Positions 29,726 to 38,885 are shown, numbered from the stretch's first letter. The stretch: DNA of 64,000 bases from Lachnospiraceae bacterium (GCA_910574885.1 CAJTDD010000003.1:267315-331314); one strand, 5' to 3'. Made by a program: numbers and translations. The notes: generated by a model not told the origin, from the sequence alone.

Positions 29726-32496
29726 TGGCAGAAAAGAAAGGGAAGAAAAAACAGGATACCGTCTACCGTAAAGAAGCAAATGCGGAGTTTCATAAGGGAG
29801 CTGACAATGCTTTTACGGGCGGCGGCAATGCTGCCTATCAGCCGAGGGATTCCGGCACAGGGAAGCCGGGGCGTGGTTCGGGCGGCAAAAGGCAGACGGA
29901 AAAGAGTATGCAGGCACAGCAGGAAACTTTTGGACAAAAAGTCCAGAAGTCCAAAGAGAGCCAGACGGGAAAAAACAGCACGTTTACAGAGAATAAAAGC
30001 GTGGATTCCCTAAACAGCGATGCCGGACAGCGTAAACCGAACCATGCTTCAAAGGTTCAGGCAAAAAAGCAGATGTACCGGAACACTTCTGGACAAAAAG
30101 TCCAAAAGTCCGAAGCGAAGCCGGGGCAGGAAGAAAAACCGGATTTTGTAAAGGAAAGCAGTGGATTTACCGGGCAGGAGAATTTTAACCAGACGGAGGA
30201 CAGAGAGAAGCAACAGCCAGATGCGGAAGATTACCACCGGAGGGACACTTACAGGCAGTCGCAGAAAAAGGGGAAATACCATAAAAAGCGGGTGCAGAGG
30301 GAACACCGGAATAAAGGAAGTACGAAGGAAAAAGCGGAAAATAAAACCTTTACGGAAGAATCTTTTACGGAGAATACCGGGAATCTGTTTCAGGGGGAAG
30401 GGGATTCTGAATTTACCGGAAGTAAAAAGCTGCAAAAGAAACAGCGGCAGGCAGAAAAAGCCGCAAAAAAAGTACAGAAGGCAAGGGCGAAGCTGCCAAA
30501 GACAAGGGAATACACCTTGCAGAGAGTGTTTGACGAGAAAACCGGGAAGGGAAAATATGTGGTTGTCCCTCTGGATAAAGAGAAGCCATTCAAGCAGGAG
30601 GGCATACCCAAAACCACCATGCGCCGGATGCAGAATGAGAGCCGGAATTTCGTGCATGGGAAAATCGCTGAAACGGAGAAAGAAAATTCAGCGGTGGAGG
30701 GCGCACATAAATCGGAGCAGAAAGTGGAAGCGGTTTATTCTTTCGTCAAAAGGCAGGTAAAAGGGAAAGAGCAGAAACAGCGGGCGAAAGTGGCAAAGCT
30801 GGAAAAGAAGCAGTTTAAAAAGGAAGTCAGTTTCCAGTACCAGAAATTCTTGGAAGAAAACCCGCAGATGCAGAAAAAAGCCTTGCAGAAGCGGTTACAG
30901 AAACAGCGCATCAAACGGGAGTACATCAAGGCGAGGAAGAAAGCAGCGGCAGGAAAAACAGCGGAGCAGGCGTTTGAAAAGACGAAAAACGGTGCGGTCA
31001 CTGTGGCGAGGAAGTTACAGGAGTTCGCAAGGAGAAATGCGGGCTTGCTTGTGACGGTGGGCATCATGGCTCTGCTCCTTATGATGATTATGGTTTCCGT
31101 ATCGTCCTGTGGGGCGATGTTTGCGGATACGCAGTCCACGATTTTAGCAGCGAGTTATTTAAGCAAGCCGAAAGAGATTGACACCGCTGATTTACAGCTT
31201 ACCCGTCTGGAGCTTGACTTGCAGAATGAGATTGACCGGGTGGAAACGGATTATCCGGGGTATGATGAATATTCTTATAATCTTGGGGCAATCGGGCATA
31301 ACCCGTTTACCCTTATCGGCTATTTATCGGCAGTCCATACGGAATTTACCGCAAGTGAGGTGGAAAGCGAAATACAGGCTCTTTTTGATGAGATGTATAC
31401 GCTCACACTTACGCCGGATACGGAAACGAGGACAAGGACAGTCACAAAGACAGGAACGAGGACGGTCACTGATCCGGTCACAGGGGAGGAAACAGAGGAA
31501 GAATATGAGTATGAGGAGGAAGAAGAATATGAGGTCAGTATCCTCCGGGTGACACTGACGGTCATACCGCTTGAAAGCCTTGTTTCCGGGAAAATGGATA
31601 CGGAGCAGGCGGAGATTTTCGCCATGTACCGGGAAACAAACGGTCTGCTTCAGGAGTTCGCATCGCCGCTTAACCTTTACTGGTATTATTATGTGTCAAG
31701 TTATTACGGATACCGGAAAAATCCAGCCACAGGGAACGAGGAATTTCACCGGGGCGTGGATATAGCTGTACCGACAGGCACAACCGTTTATGCCGCCCAT
31801 GACGGTACGGTGACAGCGGCGGCGTATGACAGCCACTACGGGAATTATGTAGCGATTGAGATAGACGGTTACACAACCAAGTATGCCCACATGGACAGCA
31901 TCAGCGTGGGTGCGGGGCAGGAAGTGGAAAAAGGGGCGGTCATCGGCACAACGGGGAATACGGGGAGCAGCATAGGAAGCCATTTGCATATCGAATGTTT
32001 ATATGACGGGGAGTATTATAACCCGTTATTTTATTTTGGCGTGGGGGAAGGCACACTGTACGGGGAAACACCGGGCGGTCTGCCGGGGAACGCCATACCG
32101 CCGGATGCCTATGATGACGCATCAGTGCAGGCTCTTATGGAGGAAGCCGCAAAATACCTCGGCTACCCTTATGTGTGGGGCGGCTCAAACCCTTCCACAA
32201 GTTTTGACTGTTCCGGCTTTGTCTGTTGGGTATTTACTAACAGCGGGGTGCATAACCTTCCACGAACAACCGCACAGGGGATTTATGACCAGTGTACTCC
32301 GGTTTCCGCATCAGACGCAAAGGCGGGGGACATCATATTTTTTACCGGGACTTACAATTCTGCCGGGGCGGTGAGCCATGTGGGGATTTACTGCGGCAAC
32401 GGAACAATGATTCACTGCGGAGATCCAATCAGCTACGCAAGCATCAACTCGTCTTACTGGCAGAGTCATTTTTACAGTTTCGGAAGATTAAATTAA
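29725..32496 (+). CDS. Membrane-anchored M23 + NlpC/P60 cell-wall hydrolase
   Basis: A 923-residue two-enzyme protein, the VirB1 functional equivalent. Residues 1-430 are very basic and polar, with two GQKVQKS segments encoded by palindrome copies 5 and 6. A membrane span follows (AGLLVTVGIMALLLMMIMVSVSSC, about 438-462). The outside part has an M23 peptidase (HRGVD and SHLHIE, zinc ligands, about 670-770) and an NlpC/P60 domain (Cys in FDCSGFVCW, His in SHVGIY and IHCGDP, about 800-920). It would remodel the wall during mating. It is unrelated in domain order to the element A hydrolase. Confidence 0.92.
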   Translation: MAEKKGKKKQDTVYRKEANAEFHKGADNAFTGGGNAAYQPRDSGTGKPGRGSGGKRQTEKSMQAQQETFGQKVQKSKESQTGKNSTFTENKSVDSLNSDAGQRKPNHASKVQAKKQMYRNTSGQKVQKSEAKPGQEEKPDFVKESSGFTGQENFNQTEDREKQQPDAEDYHRRDTYRQSQKKGKYHKKRVQREHRNKGSTKEKAENKTFTEESFTENTGNLFQGEGDSEFTGSKKLQKKQRQAEKAAKKVQKARAKLPKTREYTLQRVFDEKTGKGKYVVVPLDKEKPFKQEGIPKTTMRRMQNESRNFVHGKIAETEKENSAVEGAHKSEQKVEAVYSFVKRQVKGKEQKQRAKVAKLEKKQFKKEVSFQYQKFLEENPQMQKKALQKRLQKQRIKREYIKARKKAAAGKTAEQAFEKTKNGAVTVARKLQEFARRNAGLLVTVGIMALLLMMIMVSVSSCGAMFADTQSTILAASYLSKPKEIDTADLQLTRLELDLQNEIDRVETDYPGYDEYSYNLGAIGHNPFTLIGYLSAVHTEFTASEVESEIQALFDEMYTLTLTPDTETRTRTVTKTGTRTVTDPVTGEETEEEYEYEEEEEYEVSILRVTLTVIPLESLVSGKMDTEQAEIFAMYRETNGLLQEFASPLNLYWYYYVSSYYGYRKNPATGNEEFHRGVDIAVPTGTTVYAAHDGTVTAAAYDSHYGNYVAIEIDGYTTKYAHMDSISVGAGQEVEKGAVIGTTGNTGSSIGSHLHIECLYDGEYYNPLFYFGVGEGTLYGETPGGLPGNAIPPDAYDDASVQALMEEAAKYLGYPYVWGGSNPSTSFDCSGFVCWVFTNSGVHNLPRTTAQGIYDQCTPVSASDAKAGDIIFFTGTYNSAGAVSHVGIYCGNGTMIHCGDPISYASINSSYWQSHFYSFGRLN
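29927..29949 (+). repeat. 23-bp interrupted palindrome, copy 5 (hybrid)
   Basis: CTTTTGGAC-AAAAA-GTCCAGAAG. The outer arms match the forward copies but the five-base centre is in the reverse orientation. It lies inside a coding sequence and encodes FGQKVQK. Confidence 0.9.
30086..30108 (-). repeat. 23-bp interrupted palindrome, copy 6 (reversed, in gene)
   Basis: CTTCTGGAC-AAAAA-GTCCAAAAG, the exact reverse complement of copies 1-3, encoding SGQKVQK in the same reading frame as copy 5, 159 bases downstream of it. Confidence 0.9.
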
Positions 32497-32506
32497 GGAG
32501 GCATTT

Positions 32507-32767
32507 ATGACAAAGGAACGCATTGAAAAGGAGCTTTCCAAAGTGGATGCGCAGCTTGAATCCTTGCAGGCGAAAAAGAAGGATTTGGAAGAACAGAAGC
32601 GCATGGCGGAAAGAACAGAAAAAATGGATATTATCGAAAAGCATAAAATCTCGTCCGAGAAGCTGCAATTACTCATTAAATTCAGCGAGGACGAGATTTT
32701 GAAGTTATTGGAAGAAAAAGAAAATGCAAAGGAGATGGCAGGAAATGAAGAAAAAGTTATCAGCTAG
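32507..32767 (+). CDS. DUF4315 coiled-coil protein
   Basis: An 86-residue protein that is mostly one long coiled coil (RIEKELSKVDAQLESLQAKKKDLEEQKRMAERTEKMDIIEKHKI), followed by LLIKFSEDEILKLLEEKE. This is the DUF4315 pattern, a small partner gene found just before CD1107 in clostridial elements. AAGGAGG precedes ATG 32507. Its last 23 bases overlap the start of the next gene, so the two are likely translated together. Function unknown; probably a structural or regulatory partner of the transfer complex. Confidence 0.8.
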   Translation: MTKERIEKELSKVDAQLESLQAKKKDLEEQKRMAERTEKMDIIEKHKISSEKLQLLIKFSEDEILKLLEEKENAKEMAGNEEKVIS

Positions 32768-34427
32768 GGCGGCGGTGTCGCTGCTCTTGTCGGCATTATT
32801 GTTCTGTATGCCCGTAGGGGCGTTTATGGCGAACAGCGGGAATACGGTAGATGTCTATGCGGAGGGTGCGCTTACAGAGGAAAGCGGCGAAACGTCAGAG
32901 AAAGGCAGTACCGAAGCGGAAACAGAGGAAAGCACTGAGACAGAGGAAAATACGGAAACCGGAGAAAGTGAAACTGGGGAAACAGAATCCGAATCCGGCG
33001 AGAATGAAGGCGAAGCAGAATCCGGTGGCAGTGGGGAAGGTACGGAAGGCGGAACAGTATCCGGGAATGAAGTTCCGGAGCCGGAATGTACCTGCAAAGA
33101 AAAATGCACACAGTATTCCGCTGATAAAGATTGTGAGGTCTGCAAGGGGGATTTCAGCTTATGCGAATATGTGAACCCGAATGTAAAAATCACAATCTCC
33201 ACTCCCTCCGGCTGGCACAATGACACCACAAAGGTACATATCTCCGTTGAAGATGTGGCACATTCCGGCAACTTCTCCATAAAGACGGTGCAGGCGAAAG
33301 TGGCGCAGAATGGGAGCTGGACGGACATCACAGAGGATATGTATGTGGAGATTTCAGAAAATGCCACCGTCTATGTGCTTGTGACAGACCAGAGGGGCAA
33401 GACCTATGAGAAAAACCGCTATATCAGGTGCTTTGACTTCACGAAGCCTACCTTAAACGCTGCGGTCAGTGACGGATTGTTAAGCGTACAGGCGCACGAT
33501 ATGGATTCCGGCATCAAGGCGGTGTATGTGAACGGGTATGAATTTACGGAGCTTACCAATGGCGTGTTGAATATCCGCCTGCAGCAGTTTGACGCAGGCT
33601 ACCAGTATTTCACCATTTCCGCAATGGACAATGCCGGGAATATGTCAGAAGTCTATAAGACAGCGAACCCGTATTATACCGATCCGGAAAAGGCGGACGG
33701 GAATGAGAAGAACCCGGCAGAGCAGCTCCCGGTGAACGCACAGGCAACCAAGCCTTCCTCCGCTACCGCACAGGTAACGGAACATACCAAAACGGACAGT
33801 GACGGGAACACCGTTTCCGAAAACAGCCTTGCAGAGCAGAAAAAGCAGGCAATGGCGGAAGCGGCGGCATCGGAGAAGAAAGAGGAAGCCGGGGAGAAGG
33901 AGAAAAGCGAAACGGGGAAGGAATTTTATACAATCCAGACCGCATCGGAAAAAGTATTTTACCTTATCATTGACCGGGACGGGGAGGAAGAAGTGGTTTA
34001 TTTCCTGACGGAAGTTACGGAAAATGACCTGTTGAACGTGACAGCGGACAACAGCGACACCTTACCGCAAAATTCCGCCGCACTGGAATCCGCAATCCCT
34101 GTGACGGAGGGCGCACTTCCCAATAATAACGGGGAACAGGAAACGGAAGAAGAAGCTGCGGAAGAAGCGGCAGAGGACGGGGAGGAAAATACCGAAGAAC
34201 CCGAACCGGAGTCGGAGAAAACAGGGGAAAACCCGGCGGCAACCTATATCATTCTTGGGCTTGTGGCGGTTGTAGCCATTGGCGGCGGCTATTATTTCAA
34301 GGTAGCAAAGAAAAAGAAAGAGGAATTTCTTGACGAGGACGATGATGAGGAGGAAGAAGAATACGAAGATGATGAGGAGAATGAGGAAAAAGAGGATGAT
34401 TTCTTTGAGGATGACGGGGAGGAGTAG
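32745..34427 (+). CDS. CD1107/DUF4366 exported mobile-element protein
   Basis: A 560-residue surface protein. Residues 1-40 are a signal peptide (KKKLSARAAVSLLLSALLFCMPVGAF). A low-complexity Glu/Thr/Gly spacer is followed by a cysteine cluster (CTCKEKCTQYSADKDCEVCKG), Ig-like or bacterial adhesin-like repeats with WHNDTTKVHISVED and FDFTKPTLNAAVSDG, a DUF4366 region (KEFYTIQTASEKVFYLIIDRDG) and a C-terminal membrane span (AATYIILGLVAVVAIGGGYYF) with a strongly acidic cytoplasmic tail. ATG 32745 is chosen because the signal peptide begins there. It probably supports cell contact during conjugation. Confidence 0.85.
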   Translation: MKKKLSARAAVSLLLSALLFCMPVGAFMANSGNTVDVYAEGALTEESGETSEKGSTEAETEESTETEENTETGESETGETESESGENEGEAESGGSGEGTEGGTVSGNEVPEPECTCKEKCTQYSADKDCEVCKGDFSLCEYVNPNVKITISTPSGWHNDTTKVHISVEDVAHSGNFSIKTVQAKVAQNGSWTDITEDMYVEISENATVYVLVTDQRGKTYEKNRYIRCFDFTKPTLNAAVSDGLLSVQAHDMDSGIKAVYVNGYEFTELTNGVLNIRLQQFDAGYQYFTISAMDNAGNMSEVYKTANPYYTDPEKADGNEKNPAEQLPVNAQATKPSSATAQVTEHTKTDSDGNTVSENSLAEQKKQAMAEAAASEKKEEAGEKEKSETGKEFYTIQTASEKVFYLIIDRDGEEEVVYFLTEVTENDLLNVTADNSDTLPQNSAALESAIPVTEGALPNNNGEQETEEEAAEEAAEDGEENTEEPEPESEKTGENPAATYIILGLVAVVAIGGGYYFKVAKKKKEEFLDEDDDEEEEEYEDDEENEEKEDDFFEDDGEE

Positions 34428-34435
34428 ACGGCGAT

Positions 34436-35008
34436 ATGGCAGAAAAGAAATATTCAGTTATTCTGGCTGATCCCCCTTGGCATTACTATGTACATTCTAA
34501 AAAAGATGCGGGAAGAACCGCAGAAAGCCACTATTCCACCATGAACATTGAAGATATAAAGGCACTTCCGGTAGCTGGCATTGCGGACAAGGACTGCGCC
34601 TTATTTCTTTGGGTGACATTCCCATGCCTTTTGGAAGGTTTGGAAGTGATAAAAGCATGGGGGTTTGCTTATAAGACGGTAGCGTTTGTATGGGTAAAAC
34701 AGAATAAAAAGAGTGAGTCGCTTTTTTGGGGTATGGGGTATTGGACACGCAGTAATGTAGAAATCTGCATACTGGCAACAAAGGGCAGACCAAAGCGTGT
34801 CCATGCAGGGGTACATCAGGTAGTAGTATCCCATATCGAAGAACACAGCAGGAAGCCGGAAGAAGTACATCACCGGATTAATCAGCTAATGGGTAGTGTG
34901 CCCAAAATAGAACTTTTTGCCCGGAGAAAGGCAGAGGGGTTTGATGTGTGGGGAAATGAAGTGGAATGTGATATTGAGTTGATAGGAGGAAAAGAAAAAT
35001 GCAGTTAG
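34436..35008 (+). CDS. MT-A70-type adenine-N6 DNA methyltransferase
   Basis: A 190-residue methylase with the catalytic motif DPPW (residues 12-15 in ILADPPWHYY) and MT-A70 blocks ESHYSTMNIEDIKALPV, CALFLWVTFPCLLEGLEVIKAWGF, and the C-terminal HSRKPEEVHHRI with LFARRKAEGFDVWGNE. It transfers a methyl group from AdoMet to adenine N6. In a conjugative element such orphan methylases help incoming DNA escape host restriction. No matching restriction gene is nearby. The gene overlaps the start of topB by 10 bases. Confidence 0.9.
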   Translation: MAEKKYSVILADPPWHYYVHSKKDAGRTAESHYSTMNIEDIKALPVAGIADKDCALFLWVTFPCLLEGLEVIKAWGFAYKTVAFVWVKQNKKSESLFWGMGYWTRSNVEICILATKGRPKRVHAGVHQVVVSHIEEHSRKPEEVHHRINQLMGSVPKIELFARRKAEGFDVWGNEVECDIELIGGKEKCS

Positions 35009-37119
35009 TGATAGCGGAAAAACCGAGTGTAGCAAGGAGCATTGCGGAGGTAATCGGCGCAGCAGAGAACCATGACGGATATATGGAAGGGAATGGTTAT
35101 GTTGTGAGCTGGTGCGTAGGGCATCTGGTGGAGCTGGCACAGCCGGAAAGCTACGGGGAGCAGTGGAAAAAATGGACGTATGAGAGCCTGCCCGTCAAGC
35201 CGGAAACATGGCGGTATGAGGTGAAGCCGGACACGAAAGCGCAGTATGACGTGCTTTTCCAGTTGATGCACAGGGAGGACGTTTCGGCTACGATCTGCGC
35301 CACTGACGCCGGACGGGAGGGAGAGCTTATCTTCCGCCTTGTGTATGAAATGGCAGGCTGTGACAAGCCGATCAAACGCCTGTGGATTTCCTCAATGGAG
35401 GAAAGCGCCATTCGTGAAGGGCTTGAAAATTTACAGCCGGGGAGCGATTATGACAACCTGTACCATTCCGCACTGTGCAGGCAGGAAGCGGACTGGCTTG
35501 TGGGCATCAACGGTACAAGGCTGTTTACGGTTTTATATGGCGGAAAGGTTTTAAAGGTGGGGCGGGTGCAGACACCCACCCTTGCGATGTTAGTAGACCG
35601 GGAAGCAAAGATTATGAATTTCCAGAAGGAAAAATATTACATGGCACATATTCTGATGGACGGGATGGATGCCGCCACCGGGCGTATTGATGATAAAAAT
35701 GAAGCGGATGAGATTGCGGGGGGTTGCCAAAACGGGCAGGCTCTTACCACGTCCGTTGTGAAAGAGGAAAAAACGGTTATGCCGCCGAAGCTCTATGACC
35801 TTACCACGCTCCAGAGGGATGCGAACCGCTTGTTTGGATTTACCGCCAAGCAGACCTTAGAGTACACACAGAGCCTTTATGAGAAAAAGTTAGCCACATA
35901 TCCGAGGACGGACAGCCAGTTCTTATCCGATGACATGGGGCAGACCGCAGAGGGCGTGATTGAAGCAGTGTTCAGTTCCCTGATGTTTGAGGAAAACAAG
36001 GTTTCCAGACCAGACATAAAGCGGATTCTGAACAGTAAAAAGGTGACAGACCACCACGCCATTATCCCCACAATGGAGATAGCGAAAGCTGACCTTGCGG
36101 CACTGCCGGAAACGGAGCGTAAAATCCTGTCTTTGGTTGCGAACCGCCTGTTATGCGCCACCGGGGAGAAACATCTGTATGAAACGGTAAAGGCGGAGTT
36201 TTCCTGCAATGGACATACTTTTGCGGTTTCCGGGAAGTCCGTCACGCATAACGGGTGGAAGTCCTTTGAGGATGCCTTTAAGCGTTCCTTTAAAATCTCC
36301 GGGAATCAGGAGGAAGAAAAAGAGGAAAAGAAGCTGCCGGAACTGTCGGAGGGACAGGCATTTGACGGTGTGCAGACGAAAGTCAGCGAGCATTTCACTT
36401 CGTCGCCGAAGCACTTTACGGAAGATTTATTATTATCGGCAATGGAACGTGCCGGGGCGGAAGATATGGGCGATGACGTGGAACGAAAAGGCTTGGGTAC
36501 GCCTGCGACAAGGGCGGACATCATTGAGAAGTTAGTCAGGGACGGGTTTGTGAAGCGTGAGAAGAAGCAGATCATACCAACAGAGGACGGAATGAAGCTG
36601 ATTACGGTGCTGCCGGATGTGGTGAAGTCCCCGAAACTTACCGCCGATTGGGAAAATGCCCTGACACTGGTAGCGAAAGGGGAGCTTCCTATGGAGGACT
36701 TCATGGCGGACATTGAAAACATGGTGTCGGAACTGATACATACCTACCATGAGGTCAGTGACGAACAGAAAAAGATGTTCGCACAGGAGCAGGCGGCTCT
36801 TGGGGTATGCCCGAACTGCGGCGGTCAGGTGGTAAAAGGAAAATTCGGCGCTTACTGCGTGAAAAAATGCGGTATGAACGTGAGCCGGGTAATGGGTGCT
36901 GCCCTTACCGATGCACAGGTGAAGGATATGCTTGCCGGAAAGAAAATCCTGTTAAAAGGGTTAAAGAGCAAGGCGGGCAAGCCCTATGATGCTTATATCA
37001 TTCCGAGTGGGATGGAAGAATACCATTACACCAAAGACGGGGCAGAAAAAAGCGGGGTACAGTTTAAGTTTGTCATGGAGTTTCCGAAAAAGAAAACTTC
37101 TGGCGGGAAGAAGAAATAA
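34999..37119 (+). CDS. topB: DNA topoisomerase III
   Basis: A 706-residue type IA topoisomerase that passes single strands through a transient nick. The TOPRIM domain is at the N-terminus (MQLVIAEKPSVARSIAEVIGA, later CATDAGREGELIFR), the active-site tyrosine is Tyr301 in ATYPRTDSQFL, and a C-terminal zinc ribbon reads CPNCGGQVVKGKFGAYCVKKC. TAGGAGG precedes ATG 34999. Topoisomerase III genes are typical of large clostridial conjugative elements, where they probably resolve DNA during transfer or replication. Confidence 0.95.
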   Translation: MQLVIAEKPSVARSIAEVIGAAENHDGYMEGNGYVVSWCVGHLVELAQPESYGEQWKKWTYESLPVKPETWRYEVKPDTKAQYDVLFQLMHREDVSATICATDAGREGELIFRLVYEMAGCDKPIKRLWISSMEESAIREGLENLQPGSDYDNLYHSALCRQEADWLVGINGTRLFTVLYGGKVLKVGRVQTPTLAMLVDREAKIMNFQKEKYYMAHILMDGMDAATGRIDDKNEADEIAGGCQNGQALTTSVVKEEKTVMPPKLYDLTTLQRDANRLFGFTAKQTLEYTQSLYEKKLATYPRTDSQFLSDDMGQTAEGVIEAVFSSLMFEENKVSRPDIKRILNSKKVTDHHAIIPTMEIAKADLAALPETERKILSLVANRLLCATGEKHLYETVKAEFSCNGHTFAVSGKSVTHNGWKSFEDAFKRSFKISGNQEEEKEEKKLPELSEGQAFDGVQTKVSEHFTSSPKHFTEDLLLSAMERAGAEDMGDDVERKGLGTPATRADIIEKLVRDGFVKREKKQIIPTEDGMKLITVLPDVVKSPKLTADWENALTLVAKGELPMEDFMADIENMVSELIHTYHEVSDEQKKMFAQEQAALGVCPNCGGQVVKGKFGAYCVKKCGMNVSRVMGAALTDAQVKDMLAGKKILLKGLKSKAGKPYDAYIIPSGMEEYHYTKDGAEKSGVQFKFVMEFPKKKTSGGKKK

Positions 37120-37132
37120 GGGAGGAAGAAAG

Positions 37133-37468
37133 ATGTTTACAACCGGGGATAAGTTATTAAACGTGATGAAAGAGGAAGAAATCAGCATTATCGAGCTTTC
37201 CAGAATGTCGGGAGTGCCGGAGAGGATAATCATGGATATTCTGGCGGGCATCAGGGAGCCGGAGCTTGGCGTGGTATGCAGGATTGCGGACGGACTTGGC
37301 ATCTGCGTCCATGAACTTCGTGCCGATGAGGAACAGTATGCCATATCCGTACAGAAAGATACCCTTGCAAAGCTGATCGTGGTCAGCGAGATAAACGGTG
37401 TGGAGCTGGAGGAACTGATACATACCATTCTGGAAAAAGGCATTGAGGAACATGGCTTTTATGAATAA
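37133..37468 (+). CDS. Short HTH-domain protein after topB
   Basis: A 111-residue protein whose first half is a helix-turn-helix domain (KLLNVMKEEEISIIELSRMSGVPERIIMDILAGIREPELGVVCRIADGLGICVHEL). The second half is helical (LAKLIVVSEINGVELEELIHTILEKGIEEHG). AGGAGG lies 7 bases before ATG 37133; the frame is open further upstream but that part lies inside topB. Probably a small regulator of the transfer operon. A terminator follows, closing the transfer operon before the AT-rich cargo gene. Confidence 0.7.
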   Translation: MFTTGDKLLNVMKEEEISIIELSRMSGVPERIIMDILAGIREPELGVVCRIADGLGICVHELRADEEQYAISVQKDTLAKLIVVSEINGVELEELIHTILEKGIEEHGFYE

Positions 37469-37492
37469 TGAAAATTTAATATAGTTGATAAA

Positions 37493-37534
37493 AATAGACT
37501 GTAAAGCATTTAAAAGTGTTTTGCAGTCTATTTA
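37493..37534 (+). terminator. Terminator closing the transfer operon
   Basis: AATAGACTG and CAGTCTATT form a 9-bp stem with further A-T pairs inside (AAA/TTT), followed by TTAG. The stem is symmetrical and could stop transcripts from both sides. Confidence 0.7.
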
Positions 37535-37541
37535 GAAGTAG

Positions 37542-37570
37542 TTGAGATTTATGTGGTTAAAGGATATAAT
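37542..37570 (+). promoter_or_regulatory. Sigma-A promoter of the cargo nuclease gene
   Basis: TTGAGA (37542-37547) and TATAAT (37565-37570) with a 17-base spacer. The gene it drives begins 44 bases later, preceded by GGGAG. The promoter sits right after the terminator of the transfer operon, so the cargo gene is independently expressed. Confidence 0.8.
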
Positions 37571-37613
37571 TAGAGAAAGGTTGTGCTATTATGAAGTAGG
37601 GAGATTATGAAAG

Positions 37614-38885
37614 ATGAACTTATTTGAAAAAGGGGAAACAACATCATGGTTTAGGGCTATATCTGATAATATTAGAAATGAAATAAATAATTTGGCAAAT
37701 ACAGAAATATGTAACACCGATTTGGGGGATTTGACAGAGTATTATTTCGCAAAGTATCAAATTGAAGAAATTCAGATATTTACGGAAAACATAACGAAAG
37801 AGCTTACCGAAACAAAATTACAAAGATATAATCAGTTCTATCGCCCCGGATATAGTGAATTTGGTTCTCAGTATCATATGTTAGATGGCTATAAAATTAC
37901 TTTTACAATTCCTTTTGATGGCGATAAAGATTTATTGGATTTAAGACCGTCAACTTTTTATAGGCAAAGTTTTCCAGTTGACAGAGTAATAGCACCAACT
38001 GACGATGATTATGGGAAAATTATATTTTCTCTGGAGTACGCAAAGAGTGAATTGCAAAGAAGTGAGAATAGTAATGAGATTGTTCAAAAGGGGTTTCAGC
38101 GTGAAATAGATACATATTTTAAGACAATAGAAACGATAAATCAGGAAGTGAGAAGCTATAATAACGGTTTGTCAAATATTGTAAACAAATATTTGGAAAC
38201 AAGGTTACAAAAAGCAAATGATTATTTACAAATGAGAGAAAGATTGGAATTGCCATTAAAGCTGAATGCTAATGCACCCAACACAAAGCCTGTTATTTTA
38301 AAAAAAGCAAAGAAGAAAAAAGAAATATCTTTTCCAAATAAGAAAGAGCCTGAGAAAAATTATGAGATTTCCGATGCGCATTACGAAAATATAAAGAGTA
38401 TTATTTCATTAGCGTGTGTATCTATGGAAAAAACTGCTCGTACTTTTAGTAAGTTGTTGGAAGAAGAATTGAGAGATATTATTTTATCAAACTTGAACAC
38501 ACATTATCAGGGTACAGCTTCAGGGGAAACTTTTAACAAAATTGGAAAAACTGACATCTATATTCCATTTGATAATAAGGCAGCATATGTAGCTGAATGT
38601 AAAATTTGGCATGGCAGTAAAAAATTTGTTGAAGCAATAGACCAGCTATGCAGTTATACAACTTGGAGAGAAACAAAAACATCACTTATAATTTTTAATA
38701 AGGAAAATAAAGATTTTGAATCGCTGCTTGATAGCATAGATCAGGCTTTGAACGCATCAGATAGGTGTAAAAATATCATTCGACTTGAACATAACCAGTG
38801 GCAAGGTATTTTTTCTAAGGAGTCTGATTCAAAAGATACATTGACGATTAATGTAATGGTATATGATTTATACATTAAGCAATAA
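37614..38885 (+). CDS. Predicted PD-(D/E)XK nuclease-like cargo protein
   Basis: I do not recognise a named family for this 423-residue protein. The C-terminal ~170 residues look like a restriction-endonuclease fold: Glu305, Asp314 in GKTDIYI, Glu328-x-Lys330 in VAECKIWHG, then Gln344 in AIDQLCSY and strands TWRETKTSLIIFNK. The N-terminal ~240 residues are mixed alpha/beta with coiled-coil parts and a lysine-rich linker near 228-237. The gene is clearly more AT-rich than the backbone, and has its own promoter and terminators, all signs of recent cargo. A role in anti-phage defence or inter-element competition is inference. There is no partner gene beside it. Confidence 0.6.
   Translation: MNLFEKGETTSWFRAISDNIRNEINNLANTEICNTDLGDLTEYYFAKYQIEEIQIFTENITKELTETKLQRYNQFYRPGYSEFGSQYHMLDGYKITFTIPFDGDKDLLDLRPSTFYRQSFPVDRVIAPTDDDYGKIIFSLEYAKSELQRSENSNEIVQKGFQREIDTYFKTIETINQEVRSYNNGLSNIVNKYLETRLQKANDYLQMRERLELPLKLNANAPNTKPVILKKAKKKKEISFPNKKEPEKNYEISDAHYENIKSIISLACVSMEKTARTFSKLLEEELRDIILSNLNTHYQGTASGETFNKIGKTDIYIPFDNKAAYVAECKIWHGSKKFVEAIDQLCSYTTWRETKTSLIIFNKENKDFESLLDSIDQALNASDRCKNIIRLEHNQWQGIFSKESDSKDTLTINVMVYDLYIKQ

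Noticed and set aside
32855..33367. A 170-codon minus-strand frame opposite CD1107
   Set aside because: It is the antisense of a Glu/Thr/Gly repeat spacer, which yields Ser/Pro/Val repeats by codon complementarity.
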